NCBI GenBank assembly: GCA_951230915.1 | Contig: OX579636.1 | Location: 635,001 to 699,000, forward strand | Reading direction: 5' to 3' | Origin: Antitrichia curtipendula | Lineage: Eukaryota; Streptophyta; Bryopsida; Hypnales; Leucodontaceae | DNA: 64,000 bases | Part shown: positions 1 through 10,807 of the stretch, piece after piece | Position numbering within the stretch: position 1 is the stretch's first letter | Layout: each line of letters begins with the position of its first letter | Translations under genes and position numbers: made by a program | Notes under the pieces: model-generated | Database searches by the model: none | What the model saw: only the letters and a program-made list of their open reading frames with translations | What the model was told of the DNA's origin: nothing

Positions 1-427
1 AGCTGTGGATAGCCTTGCAAAAACTCTCCCAGGCCTGCAAGTTCTTGACTGCGCTCGCTCGGGCTCTTGATTTGAATGTCTAACATGATCTCCACGAGGA
101 CATGACATTCAATTTTGAGGTGATCCAATCGTGAAGCAAGAAAAGCGTAGGAAACTCAGTTTGCAAGCAGAAACGGGCGGGAAAGAGAGAAACTGGGAGG
201 AGGGCCCGTCGAGAGTAGGAATATACGCTGATCTCTTTTGGTATGTAACCAGCACTGTGGCCTGAGATTTTAAATTCGAACTCTCTAACGTACTCCAGGG
301 AATTTGATATTACTGTGTGTTTTAATTACAGATTTCATCGAGGTGGTTTCATTTCTTCAGAGTTTCACATTCTCTCCCTCAAAATCATAAACACGAACAT
401 ACCTCCTGTTAATGCAACCCAATTTAA
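1..427. other. AT-rich flank, no gene seen
   Basis: No reading frame of note, no RNA gene and no repeat that I can match elsewhere in the window. The stretch ends at the TTAA that borders the first piggyBac-like element. Confidence 0.5.
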
Positions 428-1411
428 CCCCTAAAGTCAGAAGGCCTTCATTTCGTCAAAAAACTCTCAAAATTGCCTTTTTTTTAGTGCAAAGAGCACA
501 AAATTTAAAAATGGGATTTTTTGCATATCTAATTGTAGGATCTTGCAATAGACAAGCATGAGAGTGTGTGGAAGAAATTTCAAAACCTTTGACCACATAG
601 ATTGCAAGATAAATGCGTTCAAATTGAAGAAAACTTGTTCAGTTTTGGCACCATGGCAAATTAATTTATGAAACTTTGAATCCTCTTAAATTAAATATTT
701 TTGCACTACATATTTTGAAATAAGAACTTTTTATCATGAAGAACTGAGTTGAGAGTCTATAAAAAACAAACTAAAAACTCCATGATAATTCACAGGGAAC
801 TTTGCCTGCTTTGCAAGGCAGGGAATGGTACAAGAAAGGGGATGAATGGGGGGTGAAAGTTTACTATCTTTGGACTTGTTCAAAGATAGTAAACTTTCAC
901 CCCCCATTCACCCCCTTTCTTGTACCATTCACTGCCCTGCAAAGCAGGCAAAGTTCCCTATGATTTTCATTCTAAAAAAATTGTTAAGTAGAAGCCAACA
1001 CAAAATTGAAGGAAAAATTTAATTGTTAATACCTCTAAGATAGAATATGAACACACTAATCTCAACAGTTGTTCTAACAATCAAAGCTAACCCTCTAGAA
1101 TATTTTGTTTTCAAGAAATATGGAATTTGAGCTCAAAAATGAATCCCCTAAGATATTTTTTCAAAGAGATGTTTTGATTGCCCACAAAAACAAAATGCTC
1201 TATAATTTCCACATCACAAGTTTGAATGGAATGAATCAAAGATTTCTATGTCGACAAAAACACAACCTTTGCTTTCAGAAAGCCAACAAGTTTTTCTATC
1301 TTACTAAAAAGTTTCACAAAGTATTTCCAAAAATTACACTATTAGTCAATTAGGAACTTGCCCGAAATCCATTTCGTCCCTCCGATAGAGACATTGGGAC
1401 TTTACGCCGGG
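428..1411 (+). mobile_element. piggyBac-like non-autonomous element, copy P1
   Basis: TTAA lies at 424-427 and 1412-1415, directly outside the termini. The left end begins CCCCTAAAGTC and continues into AAGGCC, as in the copies at 5899, 31894 and 44198. The right end contains the family signature: AACTTGCCCGAAATCCATTT, then GGGACTTTA. No transposase is encoded. The copy is longer than the 578-bp one at 5899, partly because a foldback element (791-962) is inserted in it. The short reading frame at 1105-1353 inside it is low-complexity and not treated as a gene. The assignment rests on TTAA plus a CCC-type terminus, which is the known piggyBac pattern; superfamily membership is inference. Confidence 0.6.
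791..962. mobile_element. Foldback MITE with 3-bp target duplication (nested in P1)
   Basis: Two 78-bp arms (795-872 and 881-958) are nearly perfect inverted repeats around an 8-nt loop. The element starts CACAGGGAAC and ends GTTCCCTATG, flanked by ATT on both sides (788-790, 963-965). A 3-bp duplication with CACNR-like ends fits CACTA-type (En/Spm) non-autonomous elements. The RNA of either strand would fold into one long hairpin. Confidence 0.75.
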
Positions 1412-1415
1412 TTAA

Positions 1416-2057
1416 ACGGGGATTCAGGTCTCATGCAAAGTTGTATGGAATGTTCCTTGCAACACTGAACGTGGTCCAGTATTGGCTTGATGGTTGCCCC
1501 GAACATGACTGTGTTCATTGCATCTCGTGCAAAAGCACTACTGCTCTTACAAAGGTTGTCTTGTTCCATTCCCAAATCCCACAGAGATATTACCCAATGT
1601 ACAGTACAGAACAGTACATTTGGGTACTGAAAGTTTACAAACTCCGTTTTGGAGCCATTCAATTTTTTTTTACAATGTGCATTATAATTGATATATTTTT
1701 CTGTAAGCATAATTATTGTTGCATCCTTACACAATCCCGATCAACCATACCCAAATTTTAGTTTCAAAAAATCAAAACTCCATTTTCGGTGAATTGTTTC
1801 ATTTAAAATTCGTGATTTACATTATCATTGATTGAAAATCATTGATGATGAATTTTTAAATTTTGATTGCATAGATTTGTAAGAAACATCTATATGCACA
1901 TCTTTCCTTCAACAAGCATCTCCCCAAAAGCTTCAAAATTCCATCTATAGAGATTTAATGTTGGAGTGATCCTATTCAAATTTTGTAAAATAGATATTTC
2001 TTTATTGTAATTAGATTTTTCTATTTGCACTTCCCATAGTAACTAATTTTGTACATT
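1416..2057. other. Intergenic; partial match to 3010-3175 in inverse orientation
   Basis: About 1752-1970 resembles the reverse complement of about 3010-3175: both share a TTTCAAAAAA start, a 'tccattttnggtgaatt' block and 'acatctatatgcacatcttt'-like text. This is probably a fragment of the same composite repeat. Overlapping frames on both strands at 1402-1761 (106 and 110 codons) mirror each other and show no protein-like composition. Confidence 0.45.
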
Positions 2058-2293
2058 CACTATAAGAAACCCGCGTTTTAGGTGCCGTTTTGAAATTTTT
2101 TCAGACGGATTTTAGGTGATGTCAAAAAAAACAAATTGTATTTTTTTGTCAATAATCATGTCCAATATAACATCTGGATGTTATATTGGACATGATTATT
2201 GACAAAAAAATACAATTTGTTTTTTTTGACATCACCTAAAATCCGTCTGAAAAAATTTCAAAACGGCACCTAAAACATGGGTTTCTTATAGTG
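2058..2293. mobile_element. CACTA-type foldback MITE, near-perfect palindrome
   Basis: The element begins CACTATAAGAAACCC and ends with its exact complement. It is flanked by ATT at 2055-2057 and 2294-2296 (3-bp target duplication). Arms 2058-2174 and 2177-2293 are 117 bp each, with only two mismatched neighbouring bases (GC versus AT just after CCC) and a 2-nt centre. There is no coding capacity. CACTA ends plus a 3-bp duplication identify the superfamily from established knowledge; near identity of the arms suggests recent formation or recent gene-conversion-like repair. Confidence 0.85.
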
Positions 2294-2435
2294 ATTTAAG
2301 CATGATGGTACAATTACTTTGCCAAAATCAAGTTAAAATATAAAGATATCCATTTCTTTAAAGTTTGGTCATACAACACTTTTCATTTAATTCTTCATTG
2401 GTCATCTTTTTGTTACTTGAGGGGGTGTTTTTTAA

Positions 2436-3014
2436 TCCCTAAAACCCCGCTTGTCCCCTCGGGGGACAATTTGGGTCCGGGTAGGTTCCTATTGTCTCAA
2501 TTTGAAGTGAATTTTTTTGAGATTTTTTGAGGTTGTGTAGCTTTGCAAGAGCTTTGTGGATATATAATTTTTGTTTCAATCGGATGCCGGATGAAAAAGT
2601 TATGGCACAATGAGCAAGAAATGGAGACAGGCAGACAGCCCAAAAAAAATTACAAAAAATCAAAACTATTTTTTTTGAATTTTTTTCCTAAAAGATTATG
2701 TTTTTACCTATACATGGAGATTTGATTCATTCTATTTGTACTAGGGATGAGAAAGTTATGGACAATCTTAGTTTTTCGGGCAATTTAAGCATCTTCTTAA
2801 AAAAAACGTTTTGTTCAACTTTGAATGCTAATATCTTCCAATCCGTAAGGTGAAATTTGATGAAATTTGTACTACATGATCTCAAACAAGTTAAGTACAA
2901 GATCCTACGGTTGAATTCCCGAAAAAACAAAAAATTTGATTTCCTTACATGAATACAACAAAAGTGGTAGTTTTGAGTGGTTTTTGGCAGAGAACACCCT
3001 TGGGATTTTAGGGG
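2436..3014 (-). mobile_element. piggyBac-like non-autonomous element, copy P2 (inverted)
   Basis: TTAA at 2432-2435 borders the outer end (TCCCTAAAACCCCGC). Read on the minus strand, the element starts near 3014 with CCCCTAAAATCCCAAGG and runs through the family body: 'CACTCAAAACTACCACTTTTG', the 'GGATCTTGTACTTAACTTG' block, and 'TAACTTTCTCATCCCTAGT'. The inner TTAA is mutated to TTTG. Copy P3 (3645-4203) is the same sequence in the opposite orientation, so 2436-4203 forms a large inverted repeat. Confidence 0.6.
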
Positions 3015-3644
3015 TTTGTATGAAAGATGTGCATGTAGATGTTCCTTACATATCCATGCAATTGAATTAAAAAAAATTCACCACCAATTTTATTGAGTAA
3101 AATATCATGTAAAATCACAAAAAATGGACTTTAAAAATTCACTAAAAATGGAATTTTGCTTTTTTGAAACTGATATTTGATATGCTTGATTGGGATTAGG
3201 TAAGAATTGAGTGATAATTCTAAAAGACAGTAAAATTCAATTCTATTCTATATCATGTACAAATTTTTGAATCGCTCCAAAACGCAATTCTTAACCCCTA
3301 AATGCCCAAGGCCTGTTTGAAGCTTCTTGAAATTTGCTCTAAATTAAACAAAAAATGAACATTTTCATAAGTTGTACCAATTTCTTTAGAATTATAACCG
3401 TACTAATTCAAACTAGACATGTTAGAGATCACATAGGAAAAGAAAACATAACAACTTCACTTACAGATTGAAAGATTATAATGTTTGATTATGAGGATGT
3501 TAAAACTATGAAAAAATTTCAGTTCTCTTTTTGCATGTCAGCTCTACTAAGTTGGTCACTAAAAAAATATGAGGTTATAAGTCCTAGTATGCACAACCCC
3601 AATCAATTTACGGTCTAAGAAAACCTATTTAAAAAAAAATTTAA
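3015..3644. other. Spacer between inverted copies, with an isolated family end at 3287
   Basis: TTAACCCCTAAATGCCCAAGG-type sequence starts near 3287, but no matching right end is visible before P3. It may be the left part of an element interrupted by P3. No gene. Confidence 0.4.
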
Positions 3645-4203
3645 CCCCGAAAGCCCCAAAGGTGTTTTCTACCAAAAAACACTCAAAACTACCACTTTTG
3701 TTGTATTCAGTTAAGAAAACCAGTTTTTTTTAATTTAACCGTAGGATCTTGTACTTAACTTGTTTGAGATCATGTAGTAAATATTTCATCAAATTTGACC
3801 GTACAGATTGGAAGATATTAGCATTCAAAGTTGAAGAAAAAGTTTTTTTTAAGAAGATGCTTAAATTGCCCGAAAAACTAAGATTGTCCATAACTTTCTC
3901 ATCCCTAGTTCAAATAGAATGAATCAAATCTTCATGTATAGATAAAAACATAATATTTTAAGAAAAAATTTCAAAAAAAACTATTTTGACTTTTTGTGAT
4001 TTTTTTTGGGCTGCCCGCCAATCTGCATTTCTTGCTCATTGTGCCATAACTTTTTCATCCGGCATCCGATCGAAACAAAAACTATATATCCACAAAGATC
4101 TTGCAAAGCTACACAACCTCAAAAAATCTCACTTCAAATTGAGACCATAGGAACCTACCTGGACCCAAATTGTCCCCTAAGGGAAGAAGCGGGGCTTTAG
4201 GGG
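3645..4203 (+). mobile_element. piggyBac-like non-autonomous element, copy P3
   Basis: TTAA is found at 3641-3644 and 4204-4207. The left end is CCCCGAAAGCCCC and the right end is GGGGCTTTAGGGG. The body is collinear with P2 in reverse. The frame at 4006-4200 that appears coding is mirrored by the equivalent frame in P2 and is repeat sequence, not a gene. Confidence 0.65.
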
Positions 4204-4207
4204 TTAA

Positions 4208-4860
4208 ATGAATTTCTAGTAGGATTTTTTCTCCAAGATCTAGTGTATTTGAGGCTCATTTTCAAGAGCCCTCATTACTATGGGAAGTCAAGATTGCATT
4301 GAGTATATGTGCACAAAATCTTGAATAGAAAAATCATAATTCTTCATTTTTAAGATCGGCTTTTTGATCCTAAAACTAGACTTCCAAAAGAGTTCTCCAA
4401 AAATATAAACTTCTAAAAATAGCAATTTGGTTGAGTTTTACTTAACTTCAAAGTTTTTGAAACACCAGAATCTGGTGCCTCGGGTAGTTAGGGGTTAAGC
4501 GTTCAGTATCCCAGAGTACTGTACAGTACTCTGGGGCTCTGTCCACACTGAAAGTAAGAATTTCCTCCTTCATTTCACCCACATGTCGCACAAATACTCC
4601 GTGCAGTCATACAGTCAAAAACAGGGGAACGTTTTCCCTTGGTTCTGTGTACTGTTTCCCCTTGCAATGGAAATTGTCCATGTGTTTAAAAAAAACAAAA
4701 AAAAACAGGGTAACGAATCTTAACTTATTATTACATGGACGGAAACCATGATCACCAATCCCAAGTTCCCAATGTTGCCAGCCATGATCGAAATCATCGA
4801 ATACGAGTGCCTGCTTCTGTGGTATTCTCGTGTACTGTAATTCGAAATCAAATCTCATAA
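4208..4860. other. Intergenic, with a 26-bp perfect palindrome
   Basis: No gene recognised. A perfect 26-bp palindrome centred on TGTACA lies at 4510-4535. A related sequence with GTACAGTACAGAACAGTAC lies near 1601. The frame at 4607-4858 on the minus strand has no recognisable protein features. Confidence 0.5.
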
Positions 4861-5470
4861 TTTAATTTATTGGTTTATTCTTTTGGGGCATAAATGGAAA
4901 ATGACGGACGGATTCATTGCAGTGCAGGGAAAAAGAGGAACCACCAGCGCCACAGCCAGACGAACTTATCGCATAATTTATCAACCACCCACTCCGCGCA
5001 CTGACTGCACTGTTGGTTCCGCCAGGTGGGCAGTCAGCACTGGCTTCGGCCGCGGAAGCCGGAGCCCGACCGACCCCCGGATGCGTCAGGTACCGACGGA
5101 AGCGGCCCGGCAGTTCTTCGGTCCACCCCTCACCGACCAATCTCACCCGAGGTCCCACTGACTCATGCCCTCGTCTTTTTGACCAGTTCAGTTCTCGCTC
5201 CTCAACGTCATCCTTGTGCTCCGTACGCTCCCATTCGAGAGCCCAAAGTTCCCATCCTCCGCAGCTGCTCACATGCGTGATGAGCGGGTGGTGCAAAGCA
5301 TCTGAAAAGAGAATATTCCTAAACCGAAGTAGAACACGGTGGATCATGCTCTGGCTCGGTTTGGCCTCACTCTTCCTCGAAAAGTTGACAGAAAGAGATC
5401 TGGACCGACCATTCCATCAAACATGGAGTCGGTTAAAACTTACGGAGTCCCACTCCACCTGATCACGCAT
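4861..5470. other. GC-rich island without a recognised gene
   Basis: This tract contrasts sharply with its AT-rich surroundings; it is CpG-containing and rich in GGAC/GACC words. Open frames overlap on both strands (for example 161 codons on the minus strand, 149 on the plus), which is what high GC alone produces. The two other such islands in the window are the upstream regions of genes 1 and 2, so this may be the promoter or 5' end of an unrecognised gene or a gene relic. I see no family motif. Confidence 0.4.
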
Positions 5471-5894
5471 AATTATCCTCCATTGTTGCCATAAGTTATG
5501 TCAACTGATTTGTTGAAGTCATCACTTGGCTTGCAATCACTTGCTTGATAGAGGTTCAGTATTCAATGACTCACATTCTGGATCATCGCAAATTTAGGAA
5601 ATGAGTCTCAAAGTCGGAAACTACAATGGAAAGAAACCACTTCACCCCAGAAACGCAGATCTAGCTTCTTCCTCCTTTCACAATATTCAAGATCAATTCA
5701 AGTGGACAGGATCAATTTTAATTTATAGTCGGCGGGGTTTGTTTGAGTGATATTCCGCTCAAAAGTAATACTACTTCTTTAGGAAATAGTATGCAATATA
5801 TTCCACCATTTCTAGGACAGTCGCTAATTGCTACATATTCTAAAGACAATATCGCTCTTTTTTTAATGGATGTACATTCTTTTGGATGAATAAT
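5471..5894. other. Intergenic, nothing recognised
   Basis: AT-rich, with no frame, RNA gene or repeat that I can support. Confidence 0.4.
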
Positions 5895-5898
5895 TTAA

Positions 5899-6476
5899 CC
5901 CCTAAAGTCCCAAGGCCCTTTTTTCATCAAAGACCACTCAAAACTGTCATTTCTATTGCAAAGAACAAAAAATTTAAAAACTGTTTGTTTTTCCCATATC
6001 TAACCACAAAATCATGTACTAGACTAGTATAAGAATTTATGGAAGAAATTTCAAAAACTTTGACAATGTAGATTGCAAGTTATTTGCATTTAAAGTAAAA
6101 AAACAAGTTTTTTCAAAAAGATGTTGAGATTGTCCAAAAAAAAAGATAGGCCATAATTTTTTCATCGTTGGTTCAAATAGAAAGATTCAAAACTTCAAAT
6201 ATAGACAAAAATATAATATTTGAGAAAAAACTTAAAATTTCAAAAATTCAGTTTTTTGTGATTTTTTTCTAGTTGCCCTTCGAGCTGCATTTTAGACTTA
6301 GGGTGGCATATCTTTTGCTCCTAGGCACTGATTGAAATAAAAATTATACTCTCATTAAGCTAATCTAATTTTCTTACCTTCAAAAAAATTTTCAAAAAAT
6401 CATGTCAAAAATTGAGATCACACGAGCCTACCCGAAATCCCCAAAGTCCCCTGCAAGGACTTTGAGACTTTAGGGG
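5899..6476 (+). mobile_element. piggyBac-like non-autonomous element, copy P5 (best-preserved)
   Basis: TTAA is found at 5895-5898 and 6477-6480. The left terminus CCCCTAAAGTCCCAAGG and the inverse of the right terminus CCCCTAAAGTCTCAAAG form a ~17-bp terminal inverted repeat with few mismatches. It is 578 bp long, non-coding and AT-rich inside. This is the cleanest example of the family and a good reference for aligning P1, P3, P6 and P7. Confidence 0.7.
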
Positions 6477-6480
6477 TTAA

Positions 6481-7570
6481 CCCATTAAGGACTAGTCAAC
6501 CAATTTGTGGTCAAAATTGCCTCTTTTTGATTGGTGGGCAAAGTTTTGTCTTGAATTTGGTGAAGGACCAAAGGGAACCGGTTTGAAGAATAAAAACCCA
6601 CATCATTGAGCCAAAGATCACAACAATCCGTGCTTGCACGTCAACTAAGGTAGTCACCCTCTTTCCGATCACCCTCCCATTTCCAATCAATAGACTAATC
6701 CATTTGTAACCATAGCTTTATAGGCCATTTGATTCTTATTTGATTCTTCTATAATGAATAATACATTGGCACCTAATAAAGTTGCCATTGATCAAGAATG
6801 GGCTTGCCTATTGATCGGAAATAGGAAACCCTGACTTTTCCACTTCTTTAATTTTTACTAATTCTACACCTGATGAAAAATTACCAAAGAATGGCAATCT
6901 TTCTTATTCCTATTTCCTTGCTGGAGAAAATTTCTCCTCCACCATTGCTCAATCACACATATGCTGAAATGTTTAAGTGATCGAAAACGGGAGATCTACC
7001 TTAAAGCGAATTGTGAACTCAAGTTGGAAATGGCTCAATGACCGTTGGCTGTCTGCGTAGGTGTCAGTCAGAACTTAGTGATACGGACATAGATGCACTT
7101 AAGGAGGTACCAATGTCTCAGTAAAGCCTAGTGGTTTTGGGAAGCGAATCTGAGGCAAAAAGATGGATCCCAATGGAAGGATGTTGGTATGCAATCAAGT
7201 ATCAAGTGCTCTACCATTGAGGTGAGTTGCTGGTTAGGGATGACTGAGCCTGGATGCTACAATGGGATCTTACAGTGGAAGGGTGGCAAGCATAGAATCA
7301 AGTCGTGCGTCCAAAATGTGATGGAAGCTCCGTTTGGCAGTGGGAGATGAATTGTTATGACACTGAAGTTCAATAGCAGACAAAGGTCCGGACAGAAATA
7401 CACCCCACTCTCCAATTTTACCAACACAAAGGACAGGAATAGCCGCTCGCGATCGCCACTTGTGTGTAGGGTATTCATTGCGCAAAGTTGAGCGTTTAGG
7501 GTCCCTTGCATAAGTCTACATTGGCATACGGGAGGATGGCTAGCGCAGGAAAGCAATCAAGTCGGCACCT
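6481..7570. other. Intergenic between P5 and the large inverted repeat
   Basis: No convincing gene. Minus-strand frames at 7257-7556 overlap each other in two registers and lack protein-like features. GAGGTGAGT at about 7219 resembles a splice donor, but no exon can be supported. Confidence 0.4.
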
Positions 7571-10483
7571 ATGGGGCTTTATTACCCACCCTTGGTAATG
7601 AAGAGAATACGACTAGGTTCTAAGCTTTTATCCACTTTTGATTTAAAGGGTGTTGTGAGCGCGGTCCACTGCACCTTTCAAGCAATGGATCTTACTAGTG
7701 TTTCCTCTTATCTTGCTAGTGTTTCTTACACATTTCTCCTTTGTGTCATCCCAATCCTTCTCCTAATGGTCACAAAGAATTCTCTAGATCTCCTTCCTAA
7801 ATCTACCTAATCCTATGCCTCGGACACTATTTATTGTCTTTCTCCCTTTTTCTCCTACTTCATCTCCTTCTTCTCTAATCCCCCTCCATTGCATGTTGTT
7901 TCCGCTTTGTTGGTGAGAAAATTAGGATATGAGTGTTTGTGCATAGGTGTGGCGCATGGAAGTGTTATGTCTTTTCTTCCCTTGGATTGGTTGTGTCTTT
8001 GATTTTCCAAGAATTTAGAATTCTCTTGGTCTGTGGTTAGAACGTCAGTCCCGAAAAACTATCCAAAATAGAATTCAGACTCTGTAGACAAATTAAGCGG
8101 ATTGTTTTGGTTAAAACGAGTACAAATAAGCCCTCCTTAAGGAACTGCCACGTGTCACCTCCCGGTTGATTCAGACCCCTCTCTTCTCATCTACTTCTAT
8201 TAATCCTATTCTTCTTTTCTACTCTACTCTTACCTTAACTAATCCTACTTTATTAATTCTACTTCTACTCTAACTACCTCCCTTATTGGATATGAAGTTT
8301 GTGATTAAAGCATCTGTCCTAGAAAGCTAACCAAAATATAATCTAGATTCTATAGACAGACTTAAATGGATTGTTCTAGTTAAAATAAGTACAAATAAGC
8401 ACCCCTTCCAAGACTACAACGTGTCACCTCCTGGTTGGTCCAGACCCCTTTCTTCTCATCTATTTCTATTAATCCTACTCTTTTTTTCCACTTTACTCCT
8501 TTCCTTTTTCTAAACCTCTATCTCCCCTATTTACCTACTAATAATCTTGGAAGCTAAACTTTAAACTTTTTCAAGCAAATCTTGGAAACTATATTTTGGA
8601 ACTACGTACCATGGCGGTTCAAAGCTTCACGGTCAAGTTGGTTTTAACACCAACTTTAGGACTTTGTAGTACTTTGAGGATTTGTAGCTCCGCTGTCTGG
8701 AACCTTTTAACACATAGTATAGGATTTAAATCTAATCACGAGTTCAAAGCTTTGCCGTCTTAGAGGGGGGTCTATACAACAAGGGAAACTTTAGAAGAAG
8801 ATAAGAACACACTTAAAGAAAACACACAAAGGAGGTTCAAAGTTTTGCCATTCCAGAGGGGGGTCCACTCAATAAGGGAAACATTAGAAGAAGGTAAAAA
8901 CACACCTAAAGAAAAAATACAAATGAGGATGAATGTATTAATACACAAGTAACTCAACTCACACACTAAAGGCCCTCCAAAGTGGTATTGCCAAGGTATG
9001 GTGAGGGGTGACTCTAGGATTAGTACAAGACACTAAGAAGACTTTCAAGACACACAAGTTAATTCACGAGAACCCACAAAGGGTAGAAAGACTCTAAACT
9101 CACAACCTAATATACAAGAGTACACAAGAATAAGATAGAAAGACTCCCAAGGACCTTCAAAAGTACGAAATATAACAACAATGTAGCGCTTCCAAAAATA
9201 CCGTAGAGATTTTTGGCTTCAAACGCCAAAATATCCAAAATAACTTAGATCCACGGATCCAAAACAAGTATGGAGGTGATTTTAGAGAGGGAAATGGGTC
9301 CCTCATGTAGGTTTCCAAGGGTTCACTCTCCCCCCTAAATTCCTACTAGTAACCTTATCAACTTACATTTTCATCTTCATCCTCAAAGATTTTCATCCTA
9401 ATCCCGAAAATTTGACTATCTACCATCTATGCTAGACCAACATCCTAACATTTAGAGATCAACTCCAAATGTCAAACGGATTGCATTGTTGGTTCCAGAT
9501 CACCATCTTTAGTCTAAAACTCCCTTTCTGCCCGTACCGGGACCCAAAACCCATTGTACACTAGTCTAGATTAAAAACCAAGTTGAGATAAATTTCTAAC
9601 TATTGGTGGTCTCCTATTTTGAGAAAAGTAACTAGCCTAGAGTCTCTGGTAGGTGTGAGGGAGTAGGAAAAGACTCCTTGTTGACTTTGTTTTGCTGTCG
9701 TATGCCCTTGGAATGTCGGTCAACATCATGAAGACCCCACCATTTGATTAATTCCCGAGGAATCTGGCCGGTTTGGATACTTTTTGCTATCAGAATGTTG
9801 CAAAACTTATTGGAGCGCATTATTAACATAAAAAAAAGAAGTCTAATTTTTAGTGCGATTTTACCGCAATTTGGGTAATTTCCAAAAAATTCCCGTTGGA
9901 GGTTAGAACGGTTGATCGTCCGGAAGGTTTTTTTTTGCAAGTCGGAAGATGTCGGAAATTTTTATGGGACCTCTCAGAGAGCCCTACAAAAGAACTATAG
10001 GTGTGTTTCCGTACGTGGCACAATTGGTTAGTGGAGATCCAAATGGGTTGTCTCCTTGAATTGTTGATGGTGCGGGAATCTTTTGCAGATGAGGGAATCT
10101 TGACAAATCAATTTTGTCATTGAACTCCTGGCATGGGATTTATCCTAAAACACCATTATTGGATGGCAGATTCGTCCATGGCCCCGTCTTGAGTTAGTAG
10201 CTCTTATATGCTAACAATCAAGGTTTGAGAGGAATTCATCGATCTAATGGGGAATTCAAAACCTAACTCTAGGATCCAACCTAGTGGCCTTGTTGTGGAT
10301 CCCTTGGACCAACCTAGCCATGAATTTCCACATTCATGGTGGAATTTAGCCTTTTTGGATTATGTGACTCAAATCCACCAAATCCCACTATCTTATGATT
10401 TCTATGCTATTTCTAGGTGAGGTTTGGGGGAGTTCCACGTATAAAATCAAAACTAGACCAAATTCTATAATGGATATGACACA
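7571..10483 (-). mobile_element. Large LTR-like unit L (minus orientation)
   Basis: Read on the minus strand, the unit starts TGTGTCATATCC at 10483 and ends near 7571. It matches unit R (10808-14668) in order: the 5' block, the CAATTGG / 'GTGCGGGAATCTTTTGCAG' block, the 'TTGCAAGTCGG' region, the 'CTCAAAATAGGAG' block, the 5' leader, the GTGGACCCCCCTCT / GGCAAAACTTTGAACC motifs, and the conserved 3' module 'GTGGACCGCGCTCAC'. The TATA-like site of R is mutated here (CCTACATGAGG). L lacks the mini-exon and minisatellite found in R and B (a deletion relative to R of about 13600-14530). It carries a private ~267-bp tandem duplication (about 8045-8555). Confidence 0.65.
8045..8555. repeat. Two tandem ~267-bp units inside L
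   Basis: The block beginning near 8050 (AATAGAATTCAGACTCTGTAG, ACGTGTCACCTCCCGG, TTCTATTAATCCTA) recurs near 8318 with about 80-85% similarity (AATATAATCTAGATTCTATAG, ACGTGTCACCTCCTGG, TTCTATTAATCCTA). The divergence between units shows that the duplication is old. Confidence 0.65.
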
Positions 10484-10807
10484 ACCCTATTTTGATTCTG
10501 CCTTAACACGAAAACTCAAATTCCTCGTAGATAGAGTAGAATAGATGTAATAGGCTAGAAATTTTTCAATTTTATATTTAAGGTACTATGGTTTTATTCT
10601 GGATAAGATTAAGTTTAGAATTAGGACTCACCTGGAAAAATGATTCCGATTCGGTTACGATTTGGTATTCAGAAATAAACCAGAACGCCGTGTGAGCTCC
10701 CAATTTGTCACTTGGGACTTGTAGAATTATTTTTTTGGAAATTTGCAATTTAAAGTTAAGAAAAATATACAAAAAGCCATAAAAAGAGTGTAGAACCAAA
10801 ATAGGGT
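10484..10807. other. Spacer between head-to-head units L and R
   Basis: Both units are preceded, in their own orientation, by a short shared sequence ending CCAAAATAGGGT / TCAAAATAGGGT. The region near 10670-10725 on the minus strand (CCAAGTGACAAATTGGGAGC) recurs on the plus strand near 21950 (CCAAGTGACAAATTGGAAGC), so the spacer is itself part of the repeat family, possibly internal element sequence. No gene. Confidence 0.5.

Noticed and set aside
4862..5347. 161-codon minus-strand frame in the GC island
   Set aside because: Equally long frames overlap on the opposite strand, with no motif, start context or codon pattern; explained by GC content.
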